DNA from: Adiantum capillus-veneris
Taxonomy: Eukaryota > Streptophyta > Polypodiopsida > Polypodiales > Pteridaceae
Assembly (NCBI GenBank): GCA_014529385.2
Contig: CM043959.1
Location: forward strand, 5,415,545 to 5,479,544
DNA length: 64,000 nucleotides
Direction of reading: 5' to 3'
Position 1 is the first letter of the stretch, and each line of letters begins with the position of its first letter. Both the position numbers and the translations under genes were made by a program. The notes under the pieces are model-generated. The model saw only the letters and a program-made list of their open reading frames with translations. It was not told the DNA's origin and did no database searches. Shown here in pieces: positions 45,851 to 56,999 of the stretch.

Positions 45851-47400
45851 CCTCAATCTTGAGAAGAAGACGTCTCCAACATGAATTTTTCATGCATGCT
45901 TGCCTTTACAACAATGTGTTGAATAACATGTGCTTCCATGGTTATGGTTGATTCAGTTCTCTTAGAGGCTTGATTTGATATGCCTGGCCGATAGCGCACA
46001 TTGCTGGTTGTCCTTGCTGCGATCTTATTTACTGTGAAGTCCCCTCTCTCCAAATCCAATAGCTCCAAGGCAATTATGTTTGTTCCCTTCTCTCCACAAG
46101 CCAAGTTGTAGGTACTCTTGCAGGGCTTTGAGTAATTGTCTTGCAGATTTTCCACGTGTGATTCACACTATCATTGCAAAACCACATGAATTGTGCCTTT
46201 GAAGCGCTTCCCTGACCAGTGGAATCTCCTCTTTTCCATGTACGAATCCCCCAAAAGGATGGTGCAATCGCACCTGCACCAATGTTCTTTATGTTTTTCT
46301 TGCATTTACCAATTCTAGAACCCAACCACCCTTGACATTGAACTCTACTACCCTTTGGTATACGACGTAGTGCCCACATTGTCTTATGAATATCTATCTC
46401 TTCTACAACCAGACCACTCTCGTTATCTTCGACCTCCTAAGCTGCCATTGTAAATGTTGTCTGTGTTCCTCGACAATTGCGAGGAACGTTCTGTGTAATA
46501 TATTCATGTCAGTGCGACGCGTTCTCCTCCTCACAATGTATTGTACTAGCTTTTTTGAGCTTTTTGGCTACTGTAATATTATCTCCATTCAAGGCTTGTC
46601 TTTGATATAGGGGCGTACCTCCCAGACCATCTTCAATATCTTTAGTAATGGCTGCCAGACCTGGTGCTTTTCCTTGTTGTGCGTGCCGACCAAGCTTTTC
46701 TGCTGATGGACCTGCTCCATTATATCTACCTTCGACAAAAGCAAGCAACTTTATAGTTTGCAACAATGAGTTTGATAGATCGAAAATGCATGCATCGTAC
46801 AAGCTCAATAATTCTTTGTTTCCCTAGCCAGCTGGCACGCTTTGTTTCTGCAAGGTTTGTACTTGGAATGTATGACAAATCATCTACTTCCTGCAACCCA
46901 AATAATTTTTCTAGTTAATACATTGAAATAAATAATTTTACTTGCCACTAATTCATATTCTACATAGTTTTACCCCAACAAAGTGCTTTCTCCAGCGAGG
47001 GTAATACACTTGCCACCAACTGAGCCAACAATCAATTTGGGATAAGTTATAGTAGGATACTTTACCAGTTGCCCACCAAGCTCGAATAGTCCTATACAAG
47101 CTTGTTCTCTCATCCTCGCTCCTTGCACATTGCCAAAGTTCACAAACGCTTGTGCTCGTCTTGGAAATTTTTATGCACGTATTGCATGGTGTGAATCTGC
47201 AAACTTTTATCCCAATGAAACAAGCAAGAACGTTCTCTTCCCTCCATAATATTGTTAGGCCCTCTGTTGAACACAGATCCAACAACTCTCCAATTTCTCC
47301 CAGCTTCATCTACCATGAATCCTCTAAAATCTGCTGGAAGGTGCCCACTTTCCAAAAGCACTTAATTCATCATTTCCGAAAACATGGTTTGTGCCTGTGT
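45850..47400 (-). pseudogene. Degenerate transposase-like coding region
   Basis: The best stretch (47361-47020) combines two frames: HLPADFRGFMVDEAGRNW then RSCLFHWDKSLQIHTMQYV, then HKRLCELWQCARSEDER, LYRTIRAWWATGKV and IDCWLSWWQVYYPRW. The pattern of conserved His, Cys and Trp resembles a DNA-transposase or zinc-binding domain, but I cannot name the family. Further minus frames follow (46808-46509 with GKAPGLAAITKDIEDGLGG; 46379-45853), needing several shifts and stops. No terminal repeats were identified. Confidence 0.35.
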
Positions 47401-47526
47401 GTCTTCTTCTTTCATCTCGCAAATGGCTATTGTCTGCATTTTTTGGATCCTATAGAGTGCAATGATTAATATTTGTTACAAACAAACGAAAAAGAATAGG
47501 GTCAATATGTCAATAGGTCTTACACA

Positions 47527-47925
47527 GAGTCGTAATGCCTTGATTGACATGTATGCCAAATTCAATGTGCTTCAAAGAGCACAAAAAGTGCTTGAGGAGC
47601 TACTTGTCCAAAACATCGTATCCTAGAGTGCACTAATTGCAAGACATTCCCAATAGGGGTAGGGCCAAAAAGCGCTGAGACATTTTCAGTAGATGTAAAG
47701 TGAGGGAATCTCTCCCAATACATATCTTGAAGGCATGTGGCACTACGGAAGACATTGATATGGGCAAAAGAATTCATGATTCTATTAAAGTCAAAGACTA
47801 TTGGAAGAAAATGTCCAAATTGGCACTACCTTGGTTGAAATGTATGCCAAATGTGGTTTACTTCAGAAAGCAAAAAAAGTTCTTGAGGATCTTCTCATTG
47901 TCGGGGGAAAAATGTTCGTGAGGTG
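47527..47925 (+). pseudogene. PPR protein gene relic
   Basis: The plus-strand translation gives ALIDMYAKFNVLQRAQKVLE, then NIVS-stop-SALIARHSQ. After a frame change come ILKACGTTEDIDMGKRIHD and VEMYAKCGLLQKAKKVLED. These are consecutive PLS-type pentatricopeptide repeats. Intact PPR proteins bind organellar RNA. This piece has at least five stops and two frame changes, so it is a pseudogene. The phrasing resembles large PPR families of seed-free plants (inference). Confidence 0.8.
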
Positions 47926-48394
47926 AGCCCGGTCAGCATCGGGCTGCTCGCTATGGAAACCACAAAGAGAAAGTTGCACAACACAAGATAATATGGTACA
48001 AAAGGCATCTTGGAAACCTTAAGTTGATATACTTAATGAACTTAAAATCTGAATACAAAAAAATTGACCGCCGTAATAGGCACTGAGCGCTCTTATCTCT
48101 GTCTAGGTCGTGAGAGGAAGCACGAACGTCAAATCCTTACCCGCTTTAGTTCTCTTCCCTTGCTCTTCTCGACCACCTTTACGATGAGCACAAACTTTGC
48201 TGTCACTAGCTTTGGTCTTCTTTGCATTGAAAAGAATTTGTGAAAAATTTCTTGTGCCCAACTGAGCTAGCCGTGAAAGCACATGCGCTTGGGTGTCCTA
48301 AATCTGGGTTTTGCTTTTGATAGTTTAAGGGTCCGCGGGGCCTTCAAGAGGCACCCATCCCATTATTGGCCCTTTTACCCTAATGATTTGTCCC

Positions 48395-48780
48395 CAAAGA
48401 GTTGGTCTAATGGTAAGACTTTGACCTCTCAACCTATGGGTTGTGGGTTCAAATCCCTCGTTGGGTCACCTTGAGAGAAACACCTTGTGCTCACCTAGTG
48501 TTCACATTGCTAGGGCTCTTGCCCTTGACAATCGAGTGCATCCTCCTCCTCGGGTGGGTCACCCAAGGAGGAGGTTCCTAGCTTGTTGCTACAAGTTCTC
48601 TCCGTCGTTCCTAGCACATGGTGAACCAATTATGTGGCCATGGTGATGCTTACGTGTGGCTCTTGCCTAATGGTACGCAACCCTTGCCCTGACCATGTTT
48701 CATGGTCTAATATTTGGAAGGGATAAGCACCTCCCCTTGTGGGCCCTTTGGTGCGTCGAAAGAAAAAGATCTTTTAATGA
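48395..48780 (+). mobile_element. tRNA-derived SINE
   Basis: A box TGGTCTAATGG at 48403-48413 and B box GTTCAAATC at 48447-48455 (within GGGTTCAAATCCC) match the RNA polymerase III promoter consensus with about 34 bases between. A body of about 300 bases follows, ending near GAAAGAAAAAGATCTTTT. The cloverleaf is not complete. The 3' boundary is inferred. Confidence 0.65.
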
Positions 48781-49083
48781 TTTTGTAAGAGCATCTCAGT
48801 TGGCATAAGTATTGGCCAAAGCATTGGCGAGCACTGCATTGCTAAACTCTAAACACCTCTGCCATTGCCATGTCGGCAATATCCTACTAGCAATATATCG
48901 TAAAAGACGCTATCCTGTCCAATAAATGCCTCAAGCGTATATCAACCGAAGCATCCTTTCCACCGCCATGTTGGCCATTTACTATCAACCAAAACAGTGC
49001 TTGTCGTATCAATAATCATGACAATTGACAATTTCCCTCAGTAGGATATATCCAAGCAAATAAGAAGTATACCATCCATAAAA

Positions 49084-49108
49084 TGTGTGTGTGTGTGTGT
49101 GTGTGTGT
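49084..49108. repeat. (GT)n microsatellite
   Basis: About 25 bases of GT dinucleotides. Confidence 0.95.
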
Positions 49109-49139
49109 ACTATTCTCCTTATGGATGCATAGCATCACG

Positions 49140-49335
49140 ACACCATCAGAATGTGGTCCCTTGGAATGTATTGATCGCACGACTTGCCCAACAAAGGTAG
49201 GACCGAGAAGCACGGGGCTGTTTTTAGCCTGACAACGTTCTACATGAAATAATCGACGCTTGCATCTTGAAGGCATGTGGCATCACACAAGACGCTAATA
49301 TGGTCAAAACAATTTACATTGATATTGCTAGAGCC
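49140..49335 (+). pseudogene. PPR gene relic
   Basis: Plus-strand frames contain NVVPWNVLIARLAQQR, then ACILKACGITQDANMVKTIY. These are typical PPR helix pairs, with stops and without neighbours in frame. It is probably part of the same ancient PPR locus as 47527-47925. Confidence 0.65.
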
Positions 49336-49379
49336 GGATCCCCCTTAGTACTAAGGTACTTATCTAAAATTGCTAAATT

Positions 49380-49655
49380 ATGGTCTCACAATTGACTTAT
49401 GATTTTAGGAGCATGAAGGGAACACGTTCCTCATCCTTGACACTAAGTGACACCGTGCATTTACTAAGGGGGGGTGAAGGGATCGATGGCCCGAAAGTGG
49501 ACGCGAGAAGGCCAAGGCGAATTAAACCTAGACGTGCGAGAATCGAGGCAAAATGGGACCCGGGTTTAGTGAAAAAATAGACCCATCGTCGACCCGATTT
49601 GAACCCATTTCCTCGTTGCCAATTGAGACGCATGGGCTAACCATGTCACCCGCGC
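49380..49655 (-). mobile_element. Possible SINE on the minus strand
   Basis: The minus strand shows an A-box-like TGGTTAGCCCATG (49631-49643 region) and a B box GTTCAAATC (49596-49604). Spacing fits a polymerase III promoter. The body runs to lower coordinates. Boundaries and family are unknown. Confidence 0.4.
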
Positions 49656-50045
49656 GCACATGTTGTAACTTTGGACTGTTTTACAAAGTTTTATTATTAA
49701 AACACAGGCACTAGTGGGGGTTTATTTGTGACCGGGTTTAGTTTTTAAATAACATGGACGGCTGCGATCACCCTAGATTTCGTGCCTGAACGTCCCGATC
49801 ATGAATCCCTTCACCCCACGTGGTCCTGAGGCATTCCTTATAGCTAGCAGTACTCATTAGCGACTTCAAAAGTTACTAACGAATGAAAATTCAACCTTGT
49901 TCTTAGGCTTCCTTGCACGTTCTTTTCTTTATACACTTTTAGTAAGCTTTTCAAGATTTTCCTCTTATGTAGCGACTGCAATTTAAACCCCTTAAATTCA
50001 GAAATGCCCAGCGAGACTTGGCCCTTATTTAGGGGCTGTTGAAAA

Positions 50046-50255
50046 AAGACATCGTGCTTGGCTATGTCGTCTCTTGGAACGCACTGATTGCAGCCTGCAA
50101 GATATGCCCAACAGACACGCTTGGCTGTTTTCAAAGCGAGGGCATCTTGTTTGTGATTCGATCCAGGAGAACATCACTAGTTGCAATATGTGACTAGATC
50201 CGCATAGATACAAAGAAATCCTTTGAAGGCATGTGAGCGATTGCCCATGCACAGT
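50046..50255 (+). pseudogene. PPR gene relic
   Basis: Plus strand: VVSWNALIAACKICPTDTLG, then CFQSEGI, the start of a PPR motif pair. It is then degenerate. Third PPR scrap in about 2.7 kb. Confidence 0.6.
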
Positions 50256-51500
50256 ACTTCGATCTAGGACGATGATGGGCCATAGAAGATTTCGCTATTA
50301 TGAGCAACGATGAGGAAGTGAGAGAAGAAATTTGGGAATAAGCTCAATCTATTAGGAACCCCTTCCCTCGTCCACTCCCTCGATGAGACCTATGTTGCTA
50401 TGACCCAATTTCCACAATGCTGAAATGAGGTGTTCCATGACATTAAATTATGTGATGATAAGGATTCATGATTATTTGAAGCAGATGCACTCTATCATGT
50501 GGCATCTAATGGGCTCACTTCAGAGGCAAGTTATGACAACATTAGCACCCAATAACGAGGAACTCAAGGAGGTCGGACAGGAGAACTGTTATGGTGTCAA
50601 GAAGGGCGCAGTGCGACTAGGAAAGCGTCGGGCCTCTGACTGTGAGGATTCGTAGTAAAATCAAGCAAGACATTGATGATTTGAAGCCAAAAACACACTC
50701 AAATAGAACAAAACTTCAGCCATGAAAGATCCACTTTCAAAAAGAACCAATACTAACTCAAAACTCTTGTGTGTGAAGATTAGGTGTAGCCTCGCTGCCA
50801 ATTGCATAGATGTAGTGCTCATTACCAGTTAAAAACCCTAAAATGACGCTTCAATTTCTCATCGCGACCATTTCATGGAAGCTTCAGTACTTCATTGGAG
50901 AAGCCCAAGTAGTTATTTGAGGAGGGGAAACCCTAATTGGAACCCTCACAGTCTCAACCATGTAGTGGAAGCAGTACGGGACTGCACTAGCACCATGTGA
51001 AGGAATGGTTGTATCTCCTTGCTTATATGCCCAAATGAGCTCATTCTTGGCTCTAAAACTTACCCCCTGGATTGAGCAACGATGGCATCATCTTTGATGT
51101 GAATTTTGAGCTATTTTTGATCATTTTATGGCCATTTTTAGCCCAAAAATGTCCCCCTTTTTCCGTAAAAAGCCCAAACAGTTGGAAAAATCCCTAGATT
51201 TGTGGAAAAATCCATTGAGATCAAATTTCATGTTGAACCTCATTTTCCCACTTGATAAGCACTTTGGACACGTCTTTTACATCCATGCATGAAACCTGCT
51301 ATTTTTGGCCAAGATCGCTCGCATTGAACTTTCTAGACAAAACGAGCGTGCCACTTCGAAACACTTGACATTTGTACATTCCTAAAGCAAATTAAGCATT
51401 CTTTAATGTCATAAAACATGAAACTCTGCCACGTCCCTGGCCTCGCCTGCCTGGCAAGGTTTGTACATGCCTGCAACCATGGAATCCGTTTTCGCATATA
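50256..51500. other. Unassigned; probably includes Gypsy 3' LTR body
   Basis: No coding motif. It adjoins the LTR terminus at 51600, so much of it may be the LTR of the minus-strand Gypsy, but the far end is not identifiable. Confidence 0.35.
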
Positions 51501-51600
51501 TCACACTATGTCATTGTAGCATTTGGTCCCACATATTAAAAACATAAAGAGTGAGGTAGATATTTTTACTTTCGCATTATGCACGTGTCACGGCACAACA
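51501..51600 (-). mobile_element. 3' LTR terminus of the minus-strand Gypsy
   Basis: On the minus strand a purine-rich GACGGGGTGGA (51601-51611) is followed by TGTTGTGCCGTGACACGTGC from 51600 leftward, the expected PPT/LTR start. Only this end can be fixed. Confidence 0.55.
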
Positions 51601-51662
51601 TCCACCCCGTCTAAACATGCATATCCTCTGGCGTGTGCCACACATATCTTTTTACAGCAGGT

Positions 51663-54430
51663 TCATTCTTCATTTAAGTCCACATACATGTCGATTTTAT
51701 CATCGCTTTCAACAAAATCTAACGCATCATCCCCTATTTCTTCATCCACATCCATACCATTTTCATCATATCCTTCATTATGACTTTCCTGTGAATCAAA
51801 GGAATCTGTATCACCTCTTCTTTTGAATAACTTGATTCTTTTTCGTGTGATGGGAATCTTCATTTTTGTACCATCTAATTCATACAAGGTATAGGTTGCA
51901 TTCCCATGTACATGCTGAACCACATAAGGAACAAACCATCTCTTTGCAAGCTTTCTAATTGTTGAATGATGGTTGTCAAGACTGCTGTCATACACCAACA
52001 CCCAATCACCTTCCTCAATAGCTTTAGGTCTGAGCCTATGCCTCTTATAAAATTTGTCTTTATTCTTTAACCTTGAATCTCTCAATCGTGCTACTGCATT
52101 CTCAATATCTTGAGGCCTTCTTTGCAACTGTTGTATGCATAAAGCAAGAAGGTCTTCCCTACTCATTCCATCTTCCCAAGGTAATACATTCCATGTGGGA
52201 ATTATATCCTCAATTGGCATTATAGGTTTTTGACCATACATCAACTCAAAAGGCATACAACGAGTAACTGAGCTATGAGTTGTACGATTAGCCCATAAAG
52301 CATAAGGCAATAACCTAGGCCACTCTCCCATTTTACCTTTGTAGGCCTTAGCCAAAGCTTTAATGATAGGAGGATGCCCCCGCTCTGATTTACCATTTTC
52401 CTAAGGATTATATGCAGTAGTGAGAGCAAGTTTAATGCCCAACCTAGAGAAAAACTCCCTTGCTTTGTCAGCATCCAATTCACGGGCCTATCCACTGTTA
52501 TTTTTCCAACACAATCATAACGGCTAACTATCATCCAAGAGGAACTTACATACCCCTTCTGTGCTTTTTTTTCTTAGAGAACGGCCTTCAACTTGGTTGG
52601 TTAAATCTTTCCATGCAAGCACTATGTATCTCATTTGCCATAAGCCAATGGCATTGTAACGAGATCTACTATCCACTTATGGTGCATGGCTAATGGGTAA
52701 GTAGGGTGCAATCCATCACGATGACGTACATTTGAATACATTTGACAGGTTTCACAAGAGTCCACAAAGTGAGATACATCTTTATACATACCTTTCCACC
52801 AATACCTCTCTTTCATTTTAGTAAAGGTGGCCTATACACCTCTATGTCCAACATAAAGACTCTCATGAAACTTTTTCATAAGCTCATTTTGAGCGTCCTC
52901 ATCATTCACAACTCTCAACGACATTCCATTTCTTTGTTTCGAACGCTTCCATAAGTACCCATCTTTCAAAAAGTATAAATAGGCTTTTCTTTGTATTCTT
53001 TTGAACTCTTGATCAGTCCACCCTTCTTGCCTTGTCAAAGTGCTCAGATAGCATCCAATGAGCAACCAGTCACCTTGATATAGATCCTTTGTAAATGACT
53101 CAAGTGCATTTGACAGGCAAACATGATCGCCCTTGGCATGAGAGATACTATAGAGCCTTGTGCCTACATCATCGCCCTCGACAACCATGTCTCCTTGATT
53201 TTCATACCTTGCTCTTGAAAGCATATCCGCAACTAGATTATCTTTCGCTGCAATATGATTAAATTATGGATTTAAGGAGTTTATGTAGGCAATCCATCTC
53301 AACATAGCAATGTCGGGAGTTGAGCAACTTGTGATCATTCCAAGAAGGGGTAGACAATCAGTCTCTTCTATCAAATACTCTTTCTTACATTTAAAAGTTG
53401 TGACTACTTCCCATAACTCTCTTTTTAACCGTGGATAGTTGCGTTGACGAGCACTTATGAATTTTGCTCCAAATCTCTCCACATATCGCTTGCCATCATC
53501 ATCATCTTGCCCATTCGCCCATCCAATTCCTGTGGGGCTAGTATCCACTGTCACACTTACATATCTTCCACATTCATAGTTTGCTTTTATCAAATTTGGA
53601 GACATAAGCAACAACTTCTTTAATTTTCTCATGGCATGGGTATGCATTTCTTCCCATTGAAACTTTTGGTTCTTTCTCAAAAGTTGATACAAAGGTTCTG
53701 CCACATGCGCATAATGTGGAATCCAGATAATATAAAAACACATGCACCCAAAAACCTTCGAACCTCAGTTATATTAATAGATGTCTCTTTCATCCTTTGA
53801 ATCACATTAATTTTTGCTGGACAAGGCCTTCTACCATACGGCCCACACACATGTCCCACAATAAGAACTTCGTTCACACAAAACACTGACTTTTGCCCAG
53901 ACAAGGTAAGGTTCACTTCTTCCAATCTTGACAAGATATTATCACAATCATTGATATGGTTTGCTACATACTTTCGGCACCCCCTCAAGTCCAAAAACAC
54001 ATCTATATCACTTACATCACATCCTTTGATTGGCACATCATCAAGGAAAGGCATTGTAGTTTGCGGTATGAAGTCACATAGGACTTTTTTCATACCATTC
54101 ATCATATGTGCAACTAAGTTAGTTGCTCCCTAAGGTAAGGTACACATTCTTACCAAACCCAAAGGTGTTCTCATGGTAGTCATGTCCTTTCTTTCCATTG
54201 CTAGTTGGAACTGATCATTCCCTGAGTACAAATCTCCCATAGAATATATTGCCCTTCCTGCGAATGCCTCTGCAAACTCATCTACAACTGGCCTTGTACC
54301 CACATTTCTGATTGTCACCTTATTTACAAGTTGCATATCCTAAATAAAGCATAAAAACCATTTTTCTTTGGAATTGTGAACCATTTGTTTGAATATGGAG
54401 CACAAGAAGGCTCCAAAATACCATCTTGAT
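51663..54430 (-). pseudogene. Ty3/Gypsy pol (RT, RNase H, integrase)
   Basis: Minus-strand order: RT start EPSCAPYSNKWFTIPKKNG (about 54400), NKVTIRNVGTRPVVDEFAE, SMGDLYSGNDQFQL, active site FLDD (54037-54048) followed by VPIKGCDVSD. RNase H region follows (VDTSPTGIGWANGQ; KFISARQRNYPRLKRELWE), then the integrase zinc domain (HESLYVGHRG, MKERYWWKGM and DSCETCQMY), and the integrase end with YALWANRTTHSSVT and a basic tail ending in acidic residues. Stops and shifts separate the five pieces. Gag and protease are absent. Confidence 0.9.
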
Positions 54431-54439
54431 CTTTTCAAT

Positions 54440-54985
54440 GTAATGGAATTGGCCTATTTAACTTGAGAGTAGCGAAAATTATTGAGAGTACTTTTGAGAA
54501 ATTACTTTGTGAGCATAGCAGACATAATTGAAGATAGCATCATAATCATAGCAATTAGTTAACTTGGCATAAACAATACTTTTGCAAGAGAGAGAATTTA
54601 GAGAACATGATAGTTGAGGACCGGATTTATGTGGAGCCAGTCCCCCCTCCAATAGGCATCTGTATTATGATTTCTCCCATCAAGAGAGACTTGTTACAAT
54701 ACAATCTTTGTGTTCTTTATGACCTAGGTGATGCAATGAAGATGGAAAGCTTCATGCATCACAAGCATAACATAAACTTTGAAGAAAGCTTTAACTATCC
54801 CAAGCCTCAGTCCCAAGATCTCAAAAACCTTCGAAGGTGGAGAGAGCAAGTAGGGAATGAGGGTAGGGAAGAGGAAGAAGAAACATTTCATAGGAGAAAG
54901 AATTAGTTCCTCACTCTTCTTGCTAGCATACATAATGGCATAGTAATGAAGATGGAGAAGATGGCAAGCTTAAGCATTGAAGCAT
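54440..54985. mobile_element. LTR-like copy matching 4990-5561
   Basis: It shares long words with 4990-5561 in the same order and orientation (TTAGTTAACTTGGCAT, ACAATACTTTTGCAAGAGAG, GATGGCAAGCTTAAGCATTG). It has no PBS beside it and directly truncates the Gypsy RT, so it is a solo or partial LTR. Confidence 0.75.
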
Positions 54986-55920
54986 AATCCTTCAACAATC
55001 TCCACATTTTGTTGTTTTTTCTCCCCTCTTCAAGTTTTTAGCATCTATTGCTTGATGCTTCAGTTTTCAATCTTCCAAGGAAGGTTCAAAGATGATAATA
55101 CAAGCTACAACCTGCTCTCTCTACATTTTGACCCCATCACGGCCTCGTATGATGCGAATCAAATTGACCCAAAAACACCAGATCCATTGCAGTCGCTGCC
55201 AACTACCAAGTTCAACCTATAATATCTCCCTAACCCAGGCTTTGTTTGACATGATGTCACTTCTTGTGGCCTTCATATACTGCATACTTCATATACAAAT
55301 CCTAGCATAGCTGAAAAAACTTCAGATGGCACATCGACCAAGGCAACCCAACTTGCATATAACTAGCCCCCGGTGAAACTTTGACTGGCCATATCTTGGC
55401 AACTAGGACTTCAAATGACAATTTGAAAAGACCAACATGATCCACATCATAAGCTCTACACATCCGCCACTTCAAACCGGCTTTGACCGCCTATCATCAC
55501 TTGCCCTGTCCGTGTTGGATCTGCAAACACCTCCAACTTTGAACTGACATATCTTTCACTTTGTAGCTTTGTTTGATGAGCCATATGGACTAGCTTCCTC
55601 AGCACTTCAAGCTCTCCATCACCAAGAAAAAAAAGTTCCCTGTTAACCTCCTTCACTTGCCATCCCATCTGGCCTTTTTTCGGACCCATCTAGTTTAGAA
55701 AACCACATAAAGCATACATCTTTGCTGCCACTTGCCTACCCAGGTCTTCCACATTTGCTTTAGCATTTAGCCATGTACCTATTAGCATACAAAGCAGTGC
55801 TTGTGCACTTTGCTAGGTTCGACACACTTTGGTTGCACCAACATTGTAGCTTTGCACAAAGGGCCAAAATTGGATGATATTGGAGTCACCTACATGTAAT
55901 GTGGGACAACATGAGCGTGC
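54986..55920. other. No gene recognised
   Basis: Non-coding, repeat-like sequence without termini that I can define. Confidence 0.35.

Positions 55921-55921
<1 letters not shown>

Positions 55922-55969
<48 letters not shown>
55922..55969. repeat. (GA)n microsatellite
   Basis: About 48 bases of AG dinucleotides. Confidence 0.95.
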
Positions 55970-55972
<3 letters not shown>

Positions 55973-56341
55973 CCAAAAATATTTATTTTAATCAAAGAAA
56001 ATTTCAAATAAATAAGGGCACTTTAATTTTTTTTAGATTTTAGGTCAAAATTAAAAGAATTGATGGTTTACACTAAAAGTGGATTAAATTACTGATTTTC
56101 TTCAAGGCAAGCTTGGGATCTAGCGAAGAATTTCCAATTTTAGTAGTAGAAATACACTAAATCCTGGTTTATTATAAACATTGGGAAGTTCAATAGCCCC
56201 AAAATAGGACATGATGGACATAGAAAAGTTGAATCCCTAGTATATCCGCAACCACTCTCTCACCACCTTGAGGACATGCTATGCCAAGAGAGGAAGGGTA
56301 CACATGTTGAAAATCTGCTACACCCTTTCATGGAAGCACCG

Positions 56342-56342
<1 letters not shown>

Positions 56343-56403
<61 letters not shown>
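56343..56403. repeat. Compound (TG)n(AG)n microsatellite
   Basis: TG from 56343 to 56378, then AG to 56403. Confidence 0.95.
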
Positions 56404-56591
56404 TGAGCCTTGGAGGAATCCATGTGTCATTTAAAGGGTGACTTTACTTTTCCTTTTGAAGGCCATAAAGAAACTCATTTCCTCAAATTTTTTGGGTGGA
56501 TCTACTTTGATGCTTTATCTTAAAAAGCTTGAGGATATCCGAGCTCTTGACGTTTCCATGCATTGCACAATGCGCGCACACACATATGCGC

Positions 56592-56612
56592 GCACACACA
56601 CACACATACACA

Positions 56613-56678
<66 letters not shown>
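56592..56678. repeat. Compound (CA)n(GA)n microsatellite
   Basis: CA-rich from 56592 to about 56614, then GA to 56678 with one interruption. It is followed by AGAGACCTCAAAGC, related to the flank at 59728. Confidence 0.95.
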
Positions 56679-56679
<1 letters not shown>

Positions 56680-56867
56680 CACATCAAGAGACCTCAAAGC
56701 TCTATCTTACAAGTCTTGAACTTAAGATCTGGTATTTAAGAGAGATCTGTGATAACCAATCTGCCACACTCAAAGGTTATTATAATTTCTTTTTTATTAT
56801 TCACTAAGAGAGATCCAAATATCTACCCAACAACTATTGAATTCAAAACTTTGTGTGTGTACATGTG

Positions 56868-56868
<1 letters not shown>

Positions 56869-56900
<32 letters not shown>
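56869..56900. repeat. (GA)n microsatellite
   Basis: About 30 bases. It is preceded by GAATTCAAAACTTTGTGTGTG, related to the sequence before the 59779 tract. Confidence 0.9.
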
Positions 56901-56903
<3 letters not shown>

Positions 56904-56999
56904 AAATTTTTATTTTCATAAGAACAATTTAAACAGATATAAAGATAATCGAGGAATTTGATTTTAAAATCTAATAAGAAAGAGAGCTGGAATTGCCAT

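Noticed and set aside
48403-48470. A functional tRNA gene
   Set aside because: A and B boxes are present but acceptor-stem pairing and a tidy 3' end are not; a SINE is more likely.
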